From: Frigoriglobus tundricola | GTDB lineage: Bacteria > Planctomycetota > Planctomycetia > Gemmatales > Gemmataceae | DNA: 64,000 nucleotides | Reading direction: 5' to 3' | Assembly: GCF_013128195.2 (NCBI RefSeq) | Contig: NZ_CP053452.2 | Span: 2,480,001 to 2,544,000 of the forward strand | Part shown: in pieces, positions 7,401 to 16,016 of the stretch | Layout: the number at the start of each line of letters is the position of its first letter | Numbering within the stretch: position 1 is the first letter of the stretch | Position numbers and translations under genes: made by a program | The notes under the pieces: model-generated | Seen by the model: only the letters and a program-made list of their open reading frames with translations | Told to the model about the DNA's origin: nothing | Databases searched by the model: none

Positions 7401-9071
7401 ATGCCCACTCAATGGTTTTACCGGACCCCCGCGGGCAAGGAAGAAGGGCCGGTCTCCAAACAGCAGCTCCAGTCACTCGCCGATGTCGGTCTGATCGGAC
7501 CGACCACTGAAATCAAAAAACGCCCCGACGGTCGTTGGGTCGCCGCCAATAAGGTTCAGGGACTACTGGACGAAGCGAAGTGGTTCTACCGGAACGGCGA
7601 CGGCGACGAAGTCGGACCGATGACCGCCCGGCAGCTCCAGACGCTTGCCGAGGTCGGCTTGATCGGGCCGAACACCGAGATCAAAAAGCGGGCCGGTGGC
7701 CGGTGGGTCGTCGCCAATAAGGTCCGGGGGTTACTGGACGACCTCGACGCGAGTTCACCGATCGAAGAACCCGCCCCCGCACCGCCGCAACAGGCCGCCG
7801 GGGACCAGCGCGCAGTGCCCGCCACCCCCGCGGTTCCGCCTCCCGCCCCGAATGGGGCGACCGGTGCCCGAGCGAGCGGGACCGGAGAGCGTCCTCAAGT
7901 GCCGCTGTGGGGACCCTCCTTTTATCCCTGGGAAGAACCGCCCGCCAAACCTCGTTCGCGGCTCCCGCTCATCGTGTCCGGGTGCGTGGCGGCGCTGTTG
8001 GTGATCGCGTTCCTGGCCGGCGCGTTCGATACCGGGACCGCGGGGCCGGTTCCGGACGGACCCGGCGACGGCACCGGGCCTCACGCGGTCGAAAGCGCGA
8101 ACCGGCGGACCGAAGCCCCCGAACTCGAGCCGAACAAACTGTTCTCTGAGGCCAAGCGGGTGCTGTTGGCCCGCCTTTCCGACGTCGGTGGGACGCCGGA
8201 AGCCAACGTGAACGCGGGCATCGAGCTCCTGACGAAGTACCTGGCCCGGCCCGACGCGACGGATCGAACCGAAGCCGCTCTGCTCCTCGAACACGCCCGG
8301 ACCGCCGTCTCCGACGACACGGCGGTGCAACTGCTGCTCGCGGTCGGCGACGCGGAGCGGAGCGAACTGGCCGGGACGTCGTCCGGCTTCGGCCGGGCCG
8401 ACCTGGTGCTCCTTCCGAAGAGCCGCGTGGAGGCGCTGAGCCCGGGCTTTTGCACGCGGCTCAAGACCCAGTTCACCGAAGAGGGGCGTGCGTCCCAGGT
8501 GTTCGTCACCAGCCAGTCCTACCGGGGCGGCGGGCGGGACCACAATTCGATCGAGACCGCGTTCTACGAGACCCTGAAAAAGAACGCCGCCCGCGCGACC
8601 CGGCAGGCCGACATCCAGCGCATTGTGGACCGAGGGGAGAAGGCGAAACGACGAGATGAGAAGGAGCGGCAGGCCGTGCTTCAGAACGGCACGGATGAAT
8701 TCAAACGGATCGTGGAAGAACCTGACAAATACATGTACGGCCACTACACCTTCGACGGCGTGTTCGGAAGTCCGCTCGGCAACCTCCGGCCCCAGAAGGA
8801 GCCGAAAGGTTATTCGATCGCGTTCCGGTGCCGGGACACGCCGGTGGCCGCGGTGGCGCGGCCGGTCAAGGACCGGCTGACTTTCGTCGTCTCGGACTCA
8901 CTCGGAACCAAACTACTGGACCTGAAAGACGGCGAGTCCCACGCCCGCGTGTACTGTCGCATTCGCTACGGCGATCCGGACACCGACGCGTTCCCCCAGG
9001 CGGTCGTCTACAAGATCGACTTCTACGCCGATGCCACCCATCAAGGCGCGCCGAAGTTCACTGTCGAGTGA
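7401..9071 (+). CDS. Two-GYF_2-domain, single-pass membrane protein
   Basis: 556 residues. Two tandem GYF_2-type domains: QWFYRTPAGKEEGPVSKQQL at about residue 4, and KWFYRNGDGDEVGPMTARQL at about 59. Each continues with GLIGP-TEIKKR and GRWV-ANKV. A Pro/Ala-rich linker follows, then one membrane helix (LPLIVSGCVAALLVIAFLAG, about residues 193-212). The soluble C-terminal region of about 340 residues has no family I recognise. GYF_2 domains probably bind proline-rich peptides; this architecture is common in planctomycetes. GGAG lies eight bases before the ATG. It is a single-gene unit with about 400 bp of empty sequence upstream. Confidence 0.75.
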   Translation: MPTQWFYRTPAGKEEGPVSKQQLQSLADVGLIGPTTEIKKRPDGRWVAANKVQGLLDEAKWFYRNGDGDEVGPMTARQLQTLAEVGLIGPNTEIKKRAGGRWVVANKVRGLLDDLDASSPIEEPAPAPPQQAAGDQRAVPATPAVPPPAPNGATGARASGTGERPQVPLWGPSFYPWEEPPAKPRSRLPLIVSGCVAALLVIAFLAGAFDTGTAGPVPDGPGDGTGPHAVESANRRTEAPELEPNKLFSEAKRVLLARLSDVGGTPEANVNAGIELLTKYLARPDATDRTEAALLLEHARTAVSDDTAVQLLLAVGDAERSELAGTSSGFGRADLVLLPKSRVEALSPGFCTRLKTQFTEEGRASQVFVTSQSYRGGGRDHNSIETAFYETLKKNAARATRQADIQRIVDRGEKAKRRDEKERQAVLQNGTDEFKRIVEEPDKYMYGHYTFDGVFGSPLGNLRPQKEPKGYSIAFRCRDTPVAAVARPVKDRLTFVVSDSLGTKLLDLKDGESHARVYCRIRYGDPDTDAFPQAVVYKIDFYADATHQGAPKFTVE

Positions 9072-9888
9072 CGCGCCGAACGGTCCACACGATAAAGAAG
9101 CCGCGCTGTCGCGCGTGAGGCCGTCATACCGAATCGCGTGGATTGCTGACTGTAGCCGGCCTCTGTGAAGCCGGTGCGACACGAGGCGTAGAGCACCGGC
9201 CTCACAGAGGCCGGCTACAGAAGGCGTGCCCGGACCGACCGGCTGACACGGTTACGAATCCACACGACCCACTATCCGTCGGAGTTGAGGAACCGCTCGG
9301 CCGGGAACGTCTTGTCGCCCGCCAGCGGGCGCCCCCTCTTGGCTTTGATCGACGCCGGGGGAACTTGTGGGCTTGATCGTCTCCGGGTGAGTCACGTCCT
9401 TATCGCCGTCCTGCTCTTTGCGAGACATCATCCGTGTCACGCCGCCAAGCTGAGCAGGCGCTCCGCGGCTGCTTGGGCTTCGCGCTCGGTTGCCCCAGGG
9501 CGTAGAACCGCCCGGATTTCAGTTCCCAGCAATTCTTGCTGCGCCTGCCGCTTGTTCGCACGCCTCGGTCGTCGTGATTCACACCTAACGGAAATGTGGA
9601 CAGATGGCCCCCCAGTTCATTCTCGCGGCGCGTCCGGCCCACGCCGCGGTCATCGCAACGTCCAGAGGCAGACGGGAAACGCTCCAACGCTGGCTCACAC
9701 GAGCCGCACCTGCTGCGGTCCCACTCTGACGAGTTCTGTGAGATTGCAAAAAAACACGCTTCCAACGAGAAGCGCTCGGCCACGCACGCGACGCGTTTCG
9801 GCCACCGTCGCCCCGCCGGCGTCTCGTGACCGATCATGTATTCATTTTCTTTGGACGGCCGGTCGGCTCGACGCACTGGTGAGATGAG
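9072..9888. other. Gap with no confident gene; possible decayed minus-strand coding
   Basis: About 800 bp. It contains the inverted repeat at 9150-9220. One minus-strand frame ending with TGA at 9437-9439 reads sensibly (RANKRQAQQELLGTEIRAVL, then EREAQAAAERLLSLAA), a helical acidic pattern that could be the end of a small lost gene. No start or RBS was found. A second fragment with a basic motif (RGRPLAGKTFPAERF) lies at about 9290-9350. I would not call either as a working gene. Confidence 0.3.
9150..9220. repeat. Inverted repeat with 27-bp arms (CCGGCCTC family)
   Basis: Left arm 9150-9176 and right arm 9194-9220 are complementary with one mismatch; the core word is TGTAGCCGGCCTCTGTGA. 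A half-copy of the same word occurs at about 25826-25850 and a short piece at about 49541-49552. This suggests a dispersed intergenic repeat family. Confidence 0.6.
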
Positions 9889-10440
9889 ATGAGCGATCCC
9901 ACCCCAACTGACGCCGAGTTGGTTCGCCGGACCGTGGCAGGTGACCGCGACGCCTTCGCGCGGCTGTACGACCGGTACGCCGGGCTGGTCCGGACGGTGG
10001 CCGGCGACGCCGGGCCGGGCCGGGCCGAGGACATCAGTCACGACGTGTTCCTACGGGCGTACCGCGCCATCGCCACGCTGCGCACCCCCGACCGGTTCGC
10101 GCCCTGGCTGATCGGCATTGCCCGGCGCGTGGTCCAGGAGGCCCGCCGTCGCTCCCCCAGGGAACCGTTACCGAGCGACCTCACCGACGGACAACCGCCG
10201 GCGGGGCACGACATCGATCAGGCGGACGAAGTGGCCTACATGCTCGCGCTGGTGGGCCGGCTGCCCGAGGAGGAGCGGCGGGCCATCCAGTTCTTCTTCC
10301 TGAACGGCCGGGACGGGTCCGAAACGGCCCGGCTGCTGGGCCGGTCCCGATCGGGGACCTATGCCCTCATCGGTCGCGCGGTCGGTACTCTCGCCCGGTG
10401 GATGGGGGCCGATCGCACGGCCGGGGAGGTCCCGCGATGA
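9889..10440 (+). CDS. ECF-family RNA polymerase sigma factor
   Basis: 183 residues, standard ECF length. Region 2 spans about residues 10-75 (DRDAFARLYDRYAGLVRTVA, then AEDISHDVFLRAYRAIATLR). Region 4 spans about 115-170 (LPEEERRAIQFFFLNGRDGS, ETARLLGRSRSGTYALIGRA), with the helix-turn-helix that reads the -35 box. It directs RNA polymerase to a stress or envelope regulon. Its stop codon overlaps the ATG of the next gene (ATGA), which encodes a membrane anti-sigma factor, so the pair is translationally coupled. A purine-rich GAGATGAG lies directly before the start. Confidence 0.9.
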   Translation: MSDPTPTDAELVRRTVAGDRDAFARLYDRYAGLVRTVAGDAGPGRAEDISHDVFLRAYRAIATLRTPDRFAPWLIGIARRVVQEARRRSPREPLPSDLTDGQPPAGHDIDQADEVAYMLALVGRLPEEERRAIQFFFLNGRDGSETARLLGRSRSGTYALIGRAVGTLARWMGADRTAGEVPR

Positions 10441-11378
10441 ACTGTCCGACCGACGAAGCCCTCGCCGCCCTCGCCGTTGGCGGCACCTCAGCCGCCACCC
10501 GGGCACACGTCGCCAGTTGCCCGGCGTGCGCCGCCCGGTTCGCCGCGCTCCGGACCGCGGTGGAGCGCCTGGAATCGGCCCACGCGGTGACCAATTGCGC
10601 CCACGCGAGCGGGCGGGCGCGACTGCTCGCGGCACTGGCTGAGGAGCCGGTGCCGGTTCGCCCCACTCTTCTTTGGAGGGTTCTTATGGACCGACGGACC
10701 TGGGTCACGTCCGCAGCCGCTTCGGCAGCGGTATTCGTCGCCGTACTCCTCGGCTGGGGAGGGGCGCCGGCCGTCGCCCTGGCCGACGGTCTCAAACCGT
10801 TTAAGGAAGCGAAGTCGTTCTCGTGCGAGATGATTGTGTTGAGGGGCGGGAAGCCTGCCGACGCCGGGAAGAAGATGACGTTGAAGCTGACCTGGGCGGC
10901 ACCGGGATCGCTGAGGAGCGATATGTTCGCCGACGACAAGTTGCAGGCCACGGTCATCGCCCCGGAAGGCAAAGCGGGGATCGTCCTCGACCACCGCGAC
11001 AAGACGTTCCTGCCGGACGGGAAGCCCGGCCGGCAGGAGGCCGCCTTCCTCAAACTCGTCAACGGGCTGGCGGCGCACGCGGGCGGCGACCAGAAGCCGG
11101 CCGGGACCGACGAAGTCGGCGGGGCGAAAGCCCCCCGGTTCGACCTGGAGATCCGCGATCCCGAGGCGAAGAACGCGGTCTGGCGGTACCGACTCTGGGT
11201 CCATCCGGAGACGAAGCGGCCCGTGCGGGTCGAGTTCGCCCTCCAGGCCGGCCAGGATCCAACGGCGAACGATGTCGTCGGGGTCCGGCTGGAGAAGTTC
11301 GAGTGGGACGTGAAGGCCGAGGGGCTGTTCGACACCAAGCCGCCGGCAGGGTACAAGTCCGCGGTCGCGGAGAAGTGA
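10437..11378 (+). CDS. Zinc-finger membrane anti-sigma factor with periplasmic LolA-like domain
   Basis: 313 residues from MNCPTDEALAAL. Residues 1-45 form a ZAS/zf-HC2 anti-sigma motif: the Cys at residue 3, then AHVASCPACAARF (H-x3-C-x2-C). One membrane segment follows near residue 85-105 (TSAAASAAVFVAVLLGWGG). The periplasmic part (about 115-313) reads like an outer-membrane lipoprotein-sorting (LolA/LolB-type) beta fold: FSCEMIVLRG, KLTWAAPGSLRSDM, GKAGIVLDHRDKTFLP, FEWDVKAEGLFDTKPPAGY. It would hold the preceding sigma factor inactive until an envelope signal. The sensor role is inferred. The overlap with the sigma gene supports the pairing. Confidence 0.8.
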   Translation: MNCPTDEALAALAVGGTSAATRAHVASCPACAARFAALRTAVERLESAHAVTNCAHASGRARLLAALAEEPVPVRPTLLWRVLMDRRTWVTSAAASAAVFVAVLLGWGGAPAVALADGLKPFKEAKSFSCEMIVLRGGKPADAGKKMTLKLTWAAPGSLRSDMFADDKLQATVIAPEGKAGIVLDHRDKTFLPDGKPGRQEAAFLKLVNGLAAHAGGDQKPAGTDEVGGAKAPRFDLEIRDPEAKNAVWRYRLWVHPETKRPVRVEFALQAGQDPTANDVVGVRLEKFEWDVKAEGLFDTKPPAGYKSAVAEK

Positions 11379-11594
11379 AGACCACCCCGTCGCCGCCGGG
11401 CACGGACCGGTGCGGCAACCTATTCGTCAGACAATTGCAGAAAGTAAGGGCCGCCCTTGGCGGCGACCTCGTACCCCGTACCGGCGTCGGCACCCGCAGG
11501 TACGGAACGCGAAAGACCAATCACCCGCGCCGGCTGCGACACGAGCCGGTGAACCCCCAGCCGAATGCCGGTGTCCGCCGTGCGGAGGATTGCC

Positions 11595-12134
11595 ATGCCA
11601 CGCACACCGGTGTTCGCCCGCTGCGTCTTCGTTCCGCGGTACCACGTCGAAAACCTTCCCGCCGGCAGTGTCGTGTACGACGCGAGCAGTTACGCGGACC
11701 CGCCGTACTGTCCACTCAGCCCGATGTGGGTTCACGGCGGCGTTCCCGTGCCCGGCGCGGCCGGTGTGTCGAGCGACACGGTCGAGGGCGTCTGGCAGGG
11801 GCTGAAGGTGATCCGCGGGAAGATCGCACCGCGCTTCTTCCGCGGGCCGGGTGCGAAGCGCGGCGGGAAGCCGTCCGGTCACCTGTTCGGCCGGAAGGAG
11901 ATCGGCGTGGTCGAAGCCCGGCGTCAGATTTACGTGCCGACTTACGAATGGGTGCTGGAGAACCGCATCGACCCGGACCTGATCCGCGGGTTCATTGATG
12001 CGGCGTGCGCGGGCGTGGTGCAGCACTTTCACGACGTGGGGGACAACGGCGACCCGAACGACCCCGACCAGCCCCTCGCCCACGCCGCGGTGCTGGTGCG
12101 CTACCTGAACCGCCGGTGCGCGGAGCGCGGGTGA
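11595..12134 (+). CDS. Hypothetical protein resembling DUF6939
   Basis: 179 residues from the ATG at 11595, which has GGAGG six bases upstream; an earlier in-frame start at 11565 lacks this. Visible blocks: VYDASSYADPPYCPLSPMWV, HGGVPVPG, VEGVWQGLKVIRGKIAPRFF, EARRQIYVPTYEWVLENRI and a C-terminal AAVLVRYLNRR. I recall the G-V-W-Q-G-L-K block from DUF6939-type proteins, but this was not checked. No signal peptide and no membrane helix; predicted cytosolic. It converges with gatA, only 12 bp apart. No function is assigned. Confidence 0.6.
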   Translation: MPRTPVFARCVFVPRYHVENLPAGSVVYDASSYADPPYCPLSPMWVHGGVPVPGAAGVSSDTVEGVWQGLKVIRGKIAPRFFRGPGAKRGGKPSGHLFGRKEIGVVEARRQIYVPTYEWVLENRIDPDLIRGFIDAACAGVVQHFHDVGDNGDPNDPDQPLAHAAVLVRYLNRRCAERG

Positions 12135-12146
12135 ACCGCCCGCGTC

Positions 12147-13610
12147 TTACAGCGTCGGCCGTTTCGCGTGCCAGTCGGTTGCGGCCTCGTACATGCGGGC
12201 GATGCGGAGCAACTTCTCCTCCTCGAACGGCGCGCCGAGCAGTTGCAGACCGATCGGCAGCCCGGCCTTCGTGAAGCCGCACGGGATGCTCAAGCCGGGA
12301 ATGCCCGCGAGGTTGCACGACACCGTGTACACGTCGGAGAGGTACAGCGCCAGCGGGTCGTCCGACTTCTCGCCGGCCTCGAACGCGGCCGAGGGGGTCG
12401 TCGGCCCCATCACCACGTCGCACGTCGCGAAGGCGTCGTCGAAGTCCTTCTTCACCAGCCGCCGCACCTTCAGAGCCTTGACGTAGTACGCGTCCTTGTA
12501 CCCGCTGGAGAGGACGTAGGTGCCGAGGATGATCCGGCGCTGCACTTCGGGGCCGAAGCCCTCGGCCCGGGACTTCGAATAGGTCGCGATCAGATCGACC
12601 TTCTCCGCGGTGCGGTGGCCGTAGTGCATCCCGTCGAAGCGGGCCAGGTTGCTCGACGCCTCCGCCGGAGCGACGATGTAGTAGGCCGCGAGCGCGTAGG
12701 GGCTGTGCGGCAGCGAGATCGGCACCAGCGTCGCGCCCCGCTTCTCGTACTCCTTGAGCGCGGCCCGCACCGCCGCCCCGACTTCCGCGTCCAGACCCTG
12801 ACCGAAGAACTCTTTCGGCACGCCGATGCGCAGCCCCGTTACCGGCTGGTCGAGGGTCCGGGTGTACGCCGGCACGGGCCGGTCGACGCTCGTGCTGTCG
12901 CGGCGGTCGTGCCCGGCGATGGCCTCCATCAGGAGGGCACAGTCGCGGACGTCGTGCGAGAACGGGCCGACCTGGTCCAGCGAACTCGCGAACGCGATCA
13001 GCCCGTACCGCGACACGCGCCCGTAGGTCGGTTTCATGCCGACGATCCCTCATAGCGCCGCGGGCTGCCGGATCGAGCCGCCGGTGTCGGTGCCGAGCGA
13101 CACCGGCGCCTGGCACCCCGCGACGCACGCCGCGCTGCCGCCCGACGAGCCGCCGGGGATGCGGGCGGGGTCCCACGGGTTGCGGCTGCTCTTGAACGCG
13201 CTGTTCTCGGTGGACGAGCCCATCGCGAACTCGTCCATGTTCGTCTTGCCGAACACGACCGCGTCCTCGGCGACCAGCCGCTCGACGACGTGCGCGTCGT
13301 ACGGCGGGACGAAGTGCTCCAGCATCTTGCTCGAACAGGTGGTCGTGACGCCCTTCGTGCAGAGGACGTCCTTCACCGCCACCGGCACGCCGGCGAACTT
13401 GCCGAGCGGCTGCCCGGCCGCGCGCTTGGCGTCGATCTGGGCGGCCCGCTTGCGCACGGCGTCCGCGTCGGGCGCGAGCATGAACGACTGGAGCTTCGGC
13501 TCGCGCGCGGCCGTCGCGGCGAGGAACGCGTCCGCGATCTCAACCGCGCTCACCTGGCCCGCGGCCTGGAGCGCGAGCAACTCGGACGCGGTCTTCTCGA
13601 TGAGGGACAT
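12147..13610 (-). CDS. gatA: Asp-tRNA(Asn)/Glu-tRNA(Gln) amidotransferase subunit A with an in-frame TGA
   Basis: Amidase subunit of GatCAB, which amidates misacylated Glu-tRNA(Gln) and Asp-tRNA(Asn). The full frame is 488 codons, normal for GatA. The catalytic triad is visible: Lys in [10 protein letters not shown], Ser in [11 protein letters not shown] and the nucleophile Ser in [13 protein letters not shown]. Codon 187 is TGA (13050-13052), directly after PAAL; frame and homology continue without loss as [16 protein letters not shown]. GatA proteins usually have Cys here (PAALCGVVG), so TGC or TGT to TGA is a one-base change. An assembly error is the simplest explanation; a true nonsense mutation, readthrough or recoding remain possible. 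gatC lies just upstream on the same strand. No gatB is in the window. Confidence 0.85.
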
Positions 13611-13634
13611 TATTGCCTGTCCTCAAGTCGTAAG

Positions 13635-13701
13635 GTCGAAAGTCGTAGGGTCGAAAGCCGAAGTCTTCGACTTCACGACTTTCGACCTTACGACTTTCGA
13701 C
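13635..13701. repeat. Imperfect hairpin of GTCGAAAGTCGTAAGG units
   Basis: Two arms of about 31 bp (from 13635 and ending 13701) pair imperfectly around AAGTCTTCGACTT. They are built from the repeated word GTCGAAAGTCGTA. The hairpin fills the gatC-gatA gap. Related TTACGACTTTCG words recur on the other side of gatC at 14095-14122. Confidence 0.6.
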
Positions 13702-13705
13702 TCGT

Positions 13706-14011
13706 TCAGTGGCTGACGGGTTCGTCGCTGAAGACGGCCGGGACGCCGAAGTAGTCACCGACCTTGCTCGGCGCGTTCTGGAGCGCCGCGGCGACCGGCA
13801 GGGACGGAACCGGCTCGTCCGGGCGGAACACGTTCTGCACCGGTAACGGGTGCGCGAGCGGTTCGACGCCTTCGGTGTCGAGCTGGTTCAGTTGGTCGAT
13901 GTAGTTGAGGATGGCGGAGAGTTGAACCTGCATCTGCGCGAGGGCCGGCTCGGACAGTTCGAGCCGCGCCAGCCGGGCCACCTTCCGAACCTGATCGAGG
14001 GAAAATGACAT
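13706..14011 (-). CDS. gatC: Asp-tRNA(Asn)/Glu-tRNA(Gln) amidotransferase subunit C
   Basis: 101 residues from the ATG at 14011. Typical GatC start, MSFSLDQVRKVARLARLELS, followed by the helical hairpin AQMQVQLSAILNYIDQLNQL. The extended C-terminal segment has LPVQNVFRPDEP and the conserved tail APSKVGDYFGVPAVF. GatC wraps around GatA and stabilises the GatCAB complex. A TTG at 14026 would add five residues but is less likely. gatA follows after 95 bp occupied by a repeat hairpin, so the two may not be tightly coupled. Confidence 0.9.
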   Translation of the reverse strand: MSFSLDQVRKVARLARLELSEPALAQMQVQLSAILNYIDQLNQLDTEGVEPLAHPLPVQNVFRPDEPVPSLPVAAALQNAPSKVGDYFGVPAVFSDEPVSH

Positions 14012-14094
14012 ATCGGAACGTCCCAAGTCCTGGTTCGTCGCAACGTCAGCGAGCCGCCGAAAGTCGCCCCGTCAGACGGCCCGTGTCTCCGACG

Positions 14095-14122
14095 TTACGA
14101 CTTTCGCCCCTTACGACTTTCG
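14095..14122. repeat. Direct repeat TTACGACTTTCG (two copies)
   Basis: TTACGACTTTCG occurs at 14095-14106 and 14111-14122, between rpmB and gatC. It is the same word that forms the 13635-13701 hairpin, so gatC is bracketed by one repeat family. Confidence 0.5.
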
Positions 14123-14130
14123 ACTCAACA

Positions 14131-14391
14131 TCAAACGGTGACCTTGTCGAACGGCTTCACCTTGACCGGCTTGACGACCAGGCCGCTGCGGATGGCGGAG
14201 GCGGACACCCACACCTTCTTGACCACGCCATCAACGACGCAGCGGACCTTTTGCAGGTTCGGTCGGAACTTCCGTCGGCTGGTGCCGAGGATCTTCTTAC
14301 CGACGCCGCCCAGGTACTTCGCCTTACCGCGGTACTTCTTGCGGTTACCGTAAACCGCCGTCTTGCCGGTGAAAACGCACGCTTTGGCCAT
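14131..14391 (-). CDS. rpmB: 50S ribosomal protein bL28
   Basis: 86 residues from the ATG at 14391: MAKACVFTGKTAVYGNRKKY, with the family's N-terminal C-x-x-TGK pattern. The core FRPNLQKVRCVVDGVVKKVW matches the conserved FxPNLQ..R region, and the protein ends in basic SAIRSGLVVKPVKVKP. It is a large-subunit ribosomal protein. It has a longer Lys/Gly-rich insert (KYRGKAKYLGGVGKKILGTS) than Escherichia coli L28, as in some planctomycetes. Upstream in-frame starts (to 14511) precede the homologous region and are rejected. It may share a transcript with gatC and gatA. Confidence 0.93.
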   Translation of the reverse strand: MAKACVFTGKTAVYGNRKKYRGKAKYLGGVGKKILGTSRRKFRPNLQKVRCVVDGVVKKVWVSASAIRSGLVVKPVKVKPFDKVTV

Positions 14392-14528
14392 GACCGGGGT
14401 CTCGCTGGCATCACCCCGGTAGTCCGGGGCCGAACGCAAAATCGAAAATCTTACTATAGCGGCCCGCCGAGCGGTGGCAAGGACCGCACGCCCGGCATAT
14501 ACCGGCGGCACCCCCGCGCGGAGCCGTT

Positions 14529-15737
14529 ATGCCCGAACCCTTGGCCGAATCGCCCCAGCTCACTCACGAGCGCCACACCGCGCTCGGCGCCATCGCCCTC
14601 GTGTGTCTGGCGCTGCCGACCGTGGCGCTGCTGGTTCTGGACGTACCCAACAGCGCCCGGTCCGCGCGCGCCGCGTGGCTGGCCGGCACGACCCTTGCGG
14701 CCGCCGTACTGGCGCTCCTGTATTGGGCGCCGTACCGGGCGCTGGGCCTGGTGCCGTGCGCCGCGGTCGCCTGGGGCGCCGCCGCGGCGCACGGCGCGTA
14801 CTGGCACGAGTGGCCGGGGTGGGCGCACGGGGTACCCGTCGGGCTGATCGTCGGGGCGCTGGCCCGCGCGCGGCGCGGGCCGGAACTGCCGTGGGAACCG
14901 GTGGCCCTCCTGGGCGCGGTCGGGCTCGGGTGCGGCATCGTATGGGCCGTTGTTCAGCGCGGGCGGCCGTTTCAGCACGCCGAGTGGTTCTGCCTCGGAA
15001 CCGCCCTGGCCCTGACCGCGTGGACGTGGGCGCGGCTCTTCCGCCCCCTGTTCGAACTCGCGAGCGAGCCGGTGCTGTGGCTCATGTACCACGTGCGCGG
15101 GGCCGGTCCGGGGCTCGCCGACCTGCCCCGCACCGGACCGTGCCTGATCATCGCCAACCACGCGTGCTGGCTCGACCCGCTGTTCCTCGCGAAGGTGACG
15201 GCCCGGCCGCTCACGCCGATGATGACCTCCCGGTTCTACGACATGCCCGTCATCCGCCGGCTGATGGTCGCGTTCGGCGTCATCCGGGTGCCGGAACGGG
15301 CGCTGAAGAAGGACGCGCCCGAGATCCGGGAGGCGATCGCGGCGCTGGACCGCGGGGAGTGCGTGGTCGTGTTCCCCGAAGGGTACCTGCGGCGCACCGA
15401 GGACCGCCCGCTCCGGCGGTTCGGGCAGGGCGTGTGGCAGGTCCTGAAGGCCCGGCCGGGCACGCCGGTGTTCGCCGCGTGGATCGAGGGCGGGTGGGGG
15501 AGCTACACGTCGTACGCGCAAGGGCCGCCGATGAGGAACAAGACGAAGGACGTCCGCCGGCCGATCGGCGTCGGCGTGTCGGCCGCGGTCGTCGCGGCCC
15601 CGGGCGTGCTCGAAGAACACCTCCGCACGCGCACGCACCTGATGAACCTGGTGAGTGCCGCCCGCGCGCACCTGGGCCTGGCCCCGCTGCCGCCGTTCGA
15701 GTTGCCGATCCGGGCCGACGAAAACGACGCCGAGTGA
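14529..15737 (+). CDS. PlsC-type 1-acylglycerol-3-phosphate acyltransferase, membrane-anchored
   Basis: 402 residues. The N-terminal half (about 15-165) holds four to five hydrophobic segments (ALGAIALVCLALPTVALLVL; TTLAAAVLALLYWAPYRALG; VALLGAVGLGCGIVWAVV). The C-terminal half is a PlsC/LPLAT catalytic domain: IIANHACWLDPLFL (H-x4-D catalytic motif, about residue 215), VIRVPERALKK, VVVFPEGYLRRTEDR (the FPEG substrate motif) and GTPVFAAWIEGGWG. It transfers acyl chains to lysophosphatidate or a related lipid at the inner membrane. The large membrane region is not typical of plain PlsC, so the acceptor could differ. It is divergent from rpmB, with about 135 bp between. Confidence 0.85.
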   Translation: MPEPLAESPQLTHERHTALGAIALVCLALPTVALLVLDVPNSARSARAAWLAGTTLAAAVLALLYWAPYRALGLVPCAAVAWGAAAAHGAYWHEWPGWAHGVPVGLIVGALARARRGPELPWEPVALLGAVGLGCGIVWAVVQRGRPFQHAEWFCLGTALALTAWTWARLFRPLFELASEPVLWLMYHVRGAGPGLADLPRTGPCLIIANHACWLDPLFLAKVTARPLTPMMTSRFYDMPVIRRLMVAFGVIRVPERALKKDAPEIREAIAALDRGECVVVFPEGYLRRTEDRPLRRFGQGVWQVLKARPGTPVFAAWIEGGWGSYTSYAQGPPMRNKTKDVRRPIGVGVSAAVVAAPGVLEEHLRTRTHLMNLVSAARAHLGLAPLPPFELPIRADENDAE

Positions 15738-15874
15738 CGGCGCCGCGGCGCCGGTCCGCCCGTTTGGTGCAAGAGCCGTCACCACCGGAACGCGCACGCG
15801 GCACAACAAGTCGGCACCGGATCCGGTCGAGAGATGGACGGGCCCCCCGGGCGTCCGAGAGACTCCTCAAACAC

Positions 15875-16010
15875 GCACCGGCCCGGCGGGCGCTCGAGCC
15901 GGGTGAGGCCGCCGCGGTCCGGTTCCGTGAAACGGTCGCGTACCGCCTGTGGGTCCTCCGCGCCGGCGTGGTCCTGTCGAATCACTTTCACATCGTCGTC
16001 ACCGCGCGCC
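15875..16010 (+). pseudogene. Remnant resembling a REP-associated/Y1 transposase
   Basis: A short plus-strand stretch reads RRALEPGEAAAVRFRETVAY, then LWVLRAGVVLSNHFHIVVTA. The N-H-x-H in a hydrophobic strand is the HUH-type metal-binding signature of Y1/REP-associated transposases (usual form MPNHVHLLV). Upstream and downstream frame is lost, and the WD40 gene ends 7 bp further on. It is a fragment, not a gene. Low confidence because only about 40 residues are visible. Confidence 0.3.
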
Positions 16011-16016
16011 GGGGGC

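Noticed and set aside
11420..11605. Possible 61-residue minus-strand protein (TADTGIRLGVHRLVSQ...)
   Set aside because: Somewhat coding-like, but it overlaps the ribosome site and start of the plus-strand gene at 11595 and has no family match I know.
13050..13052. Selenocysteine at the gatA TGA
   Set aside because: Cys-to-TGA is suggestive, but this residue is not catalytic in GatA and I saw no clear SECIS-like hairpin right after it. Kept only as a remote option.
13622..14125. CRISPR-like repeats around gatC
   Set aside because: Repeat units are contiguous or form hairpins, without regular spacers or cas genes. No CRISPR array was seen anywhere in the window.
14454..15809. 451-codon antisense frame over plsC
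   Set aside because: Low-complexity His/Arg/Pro shadow of a gene with clear catalytic motifs on the other strand.
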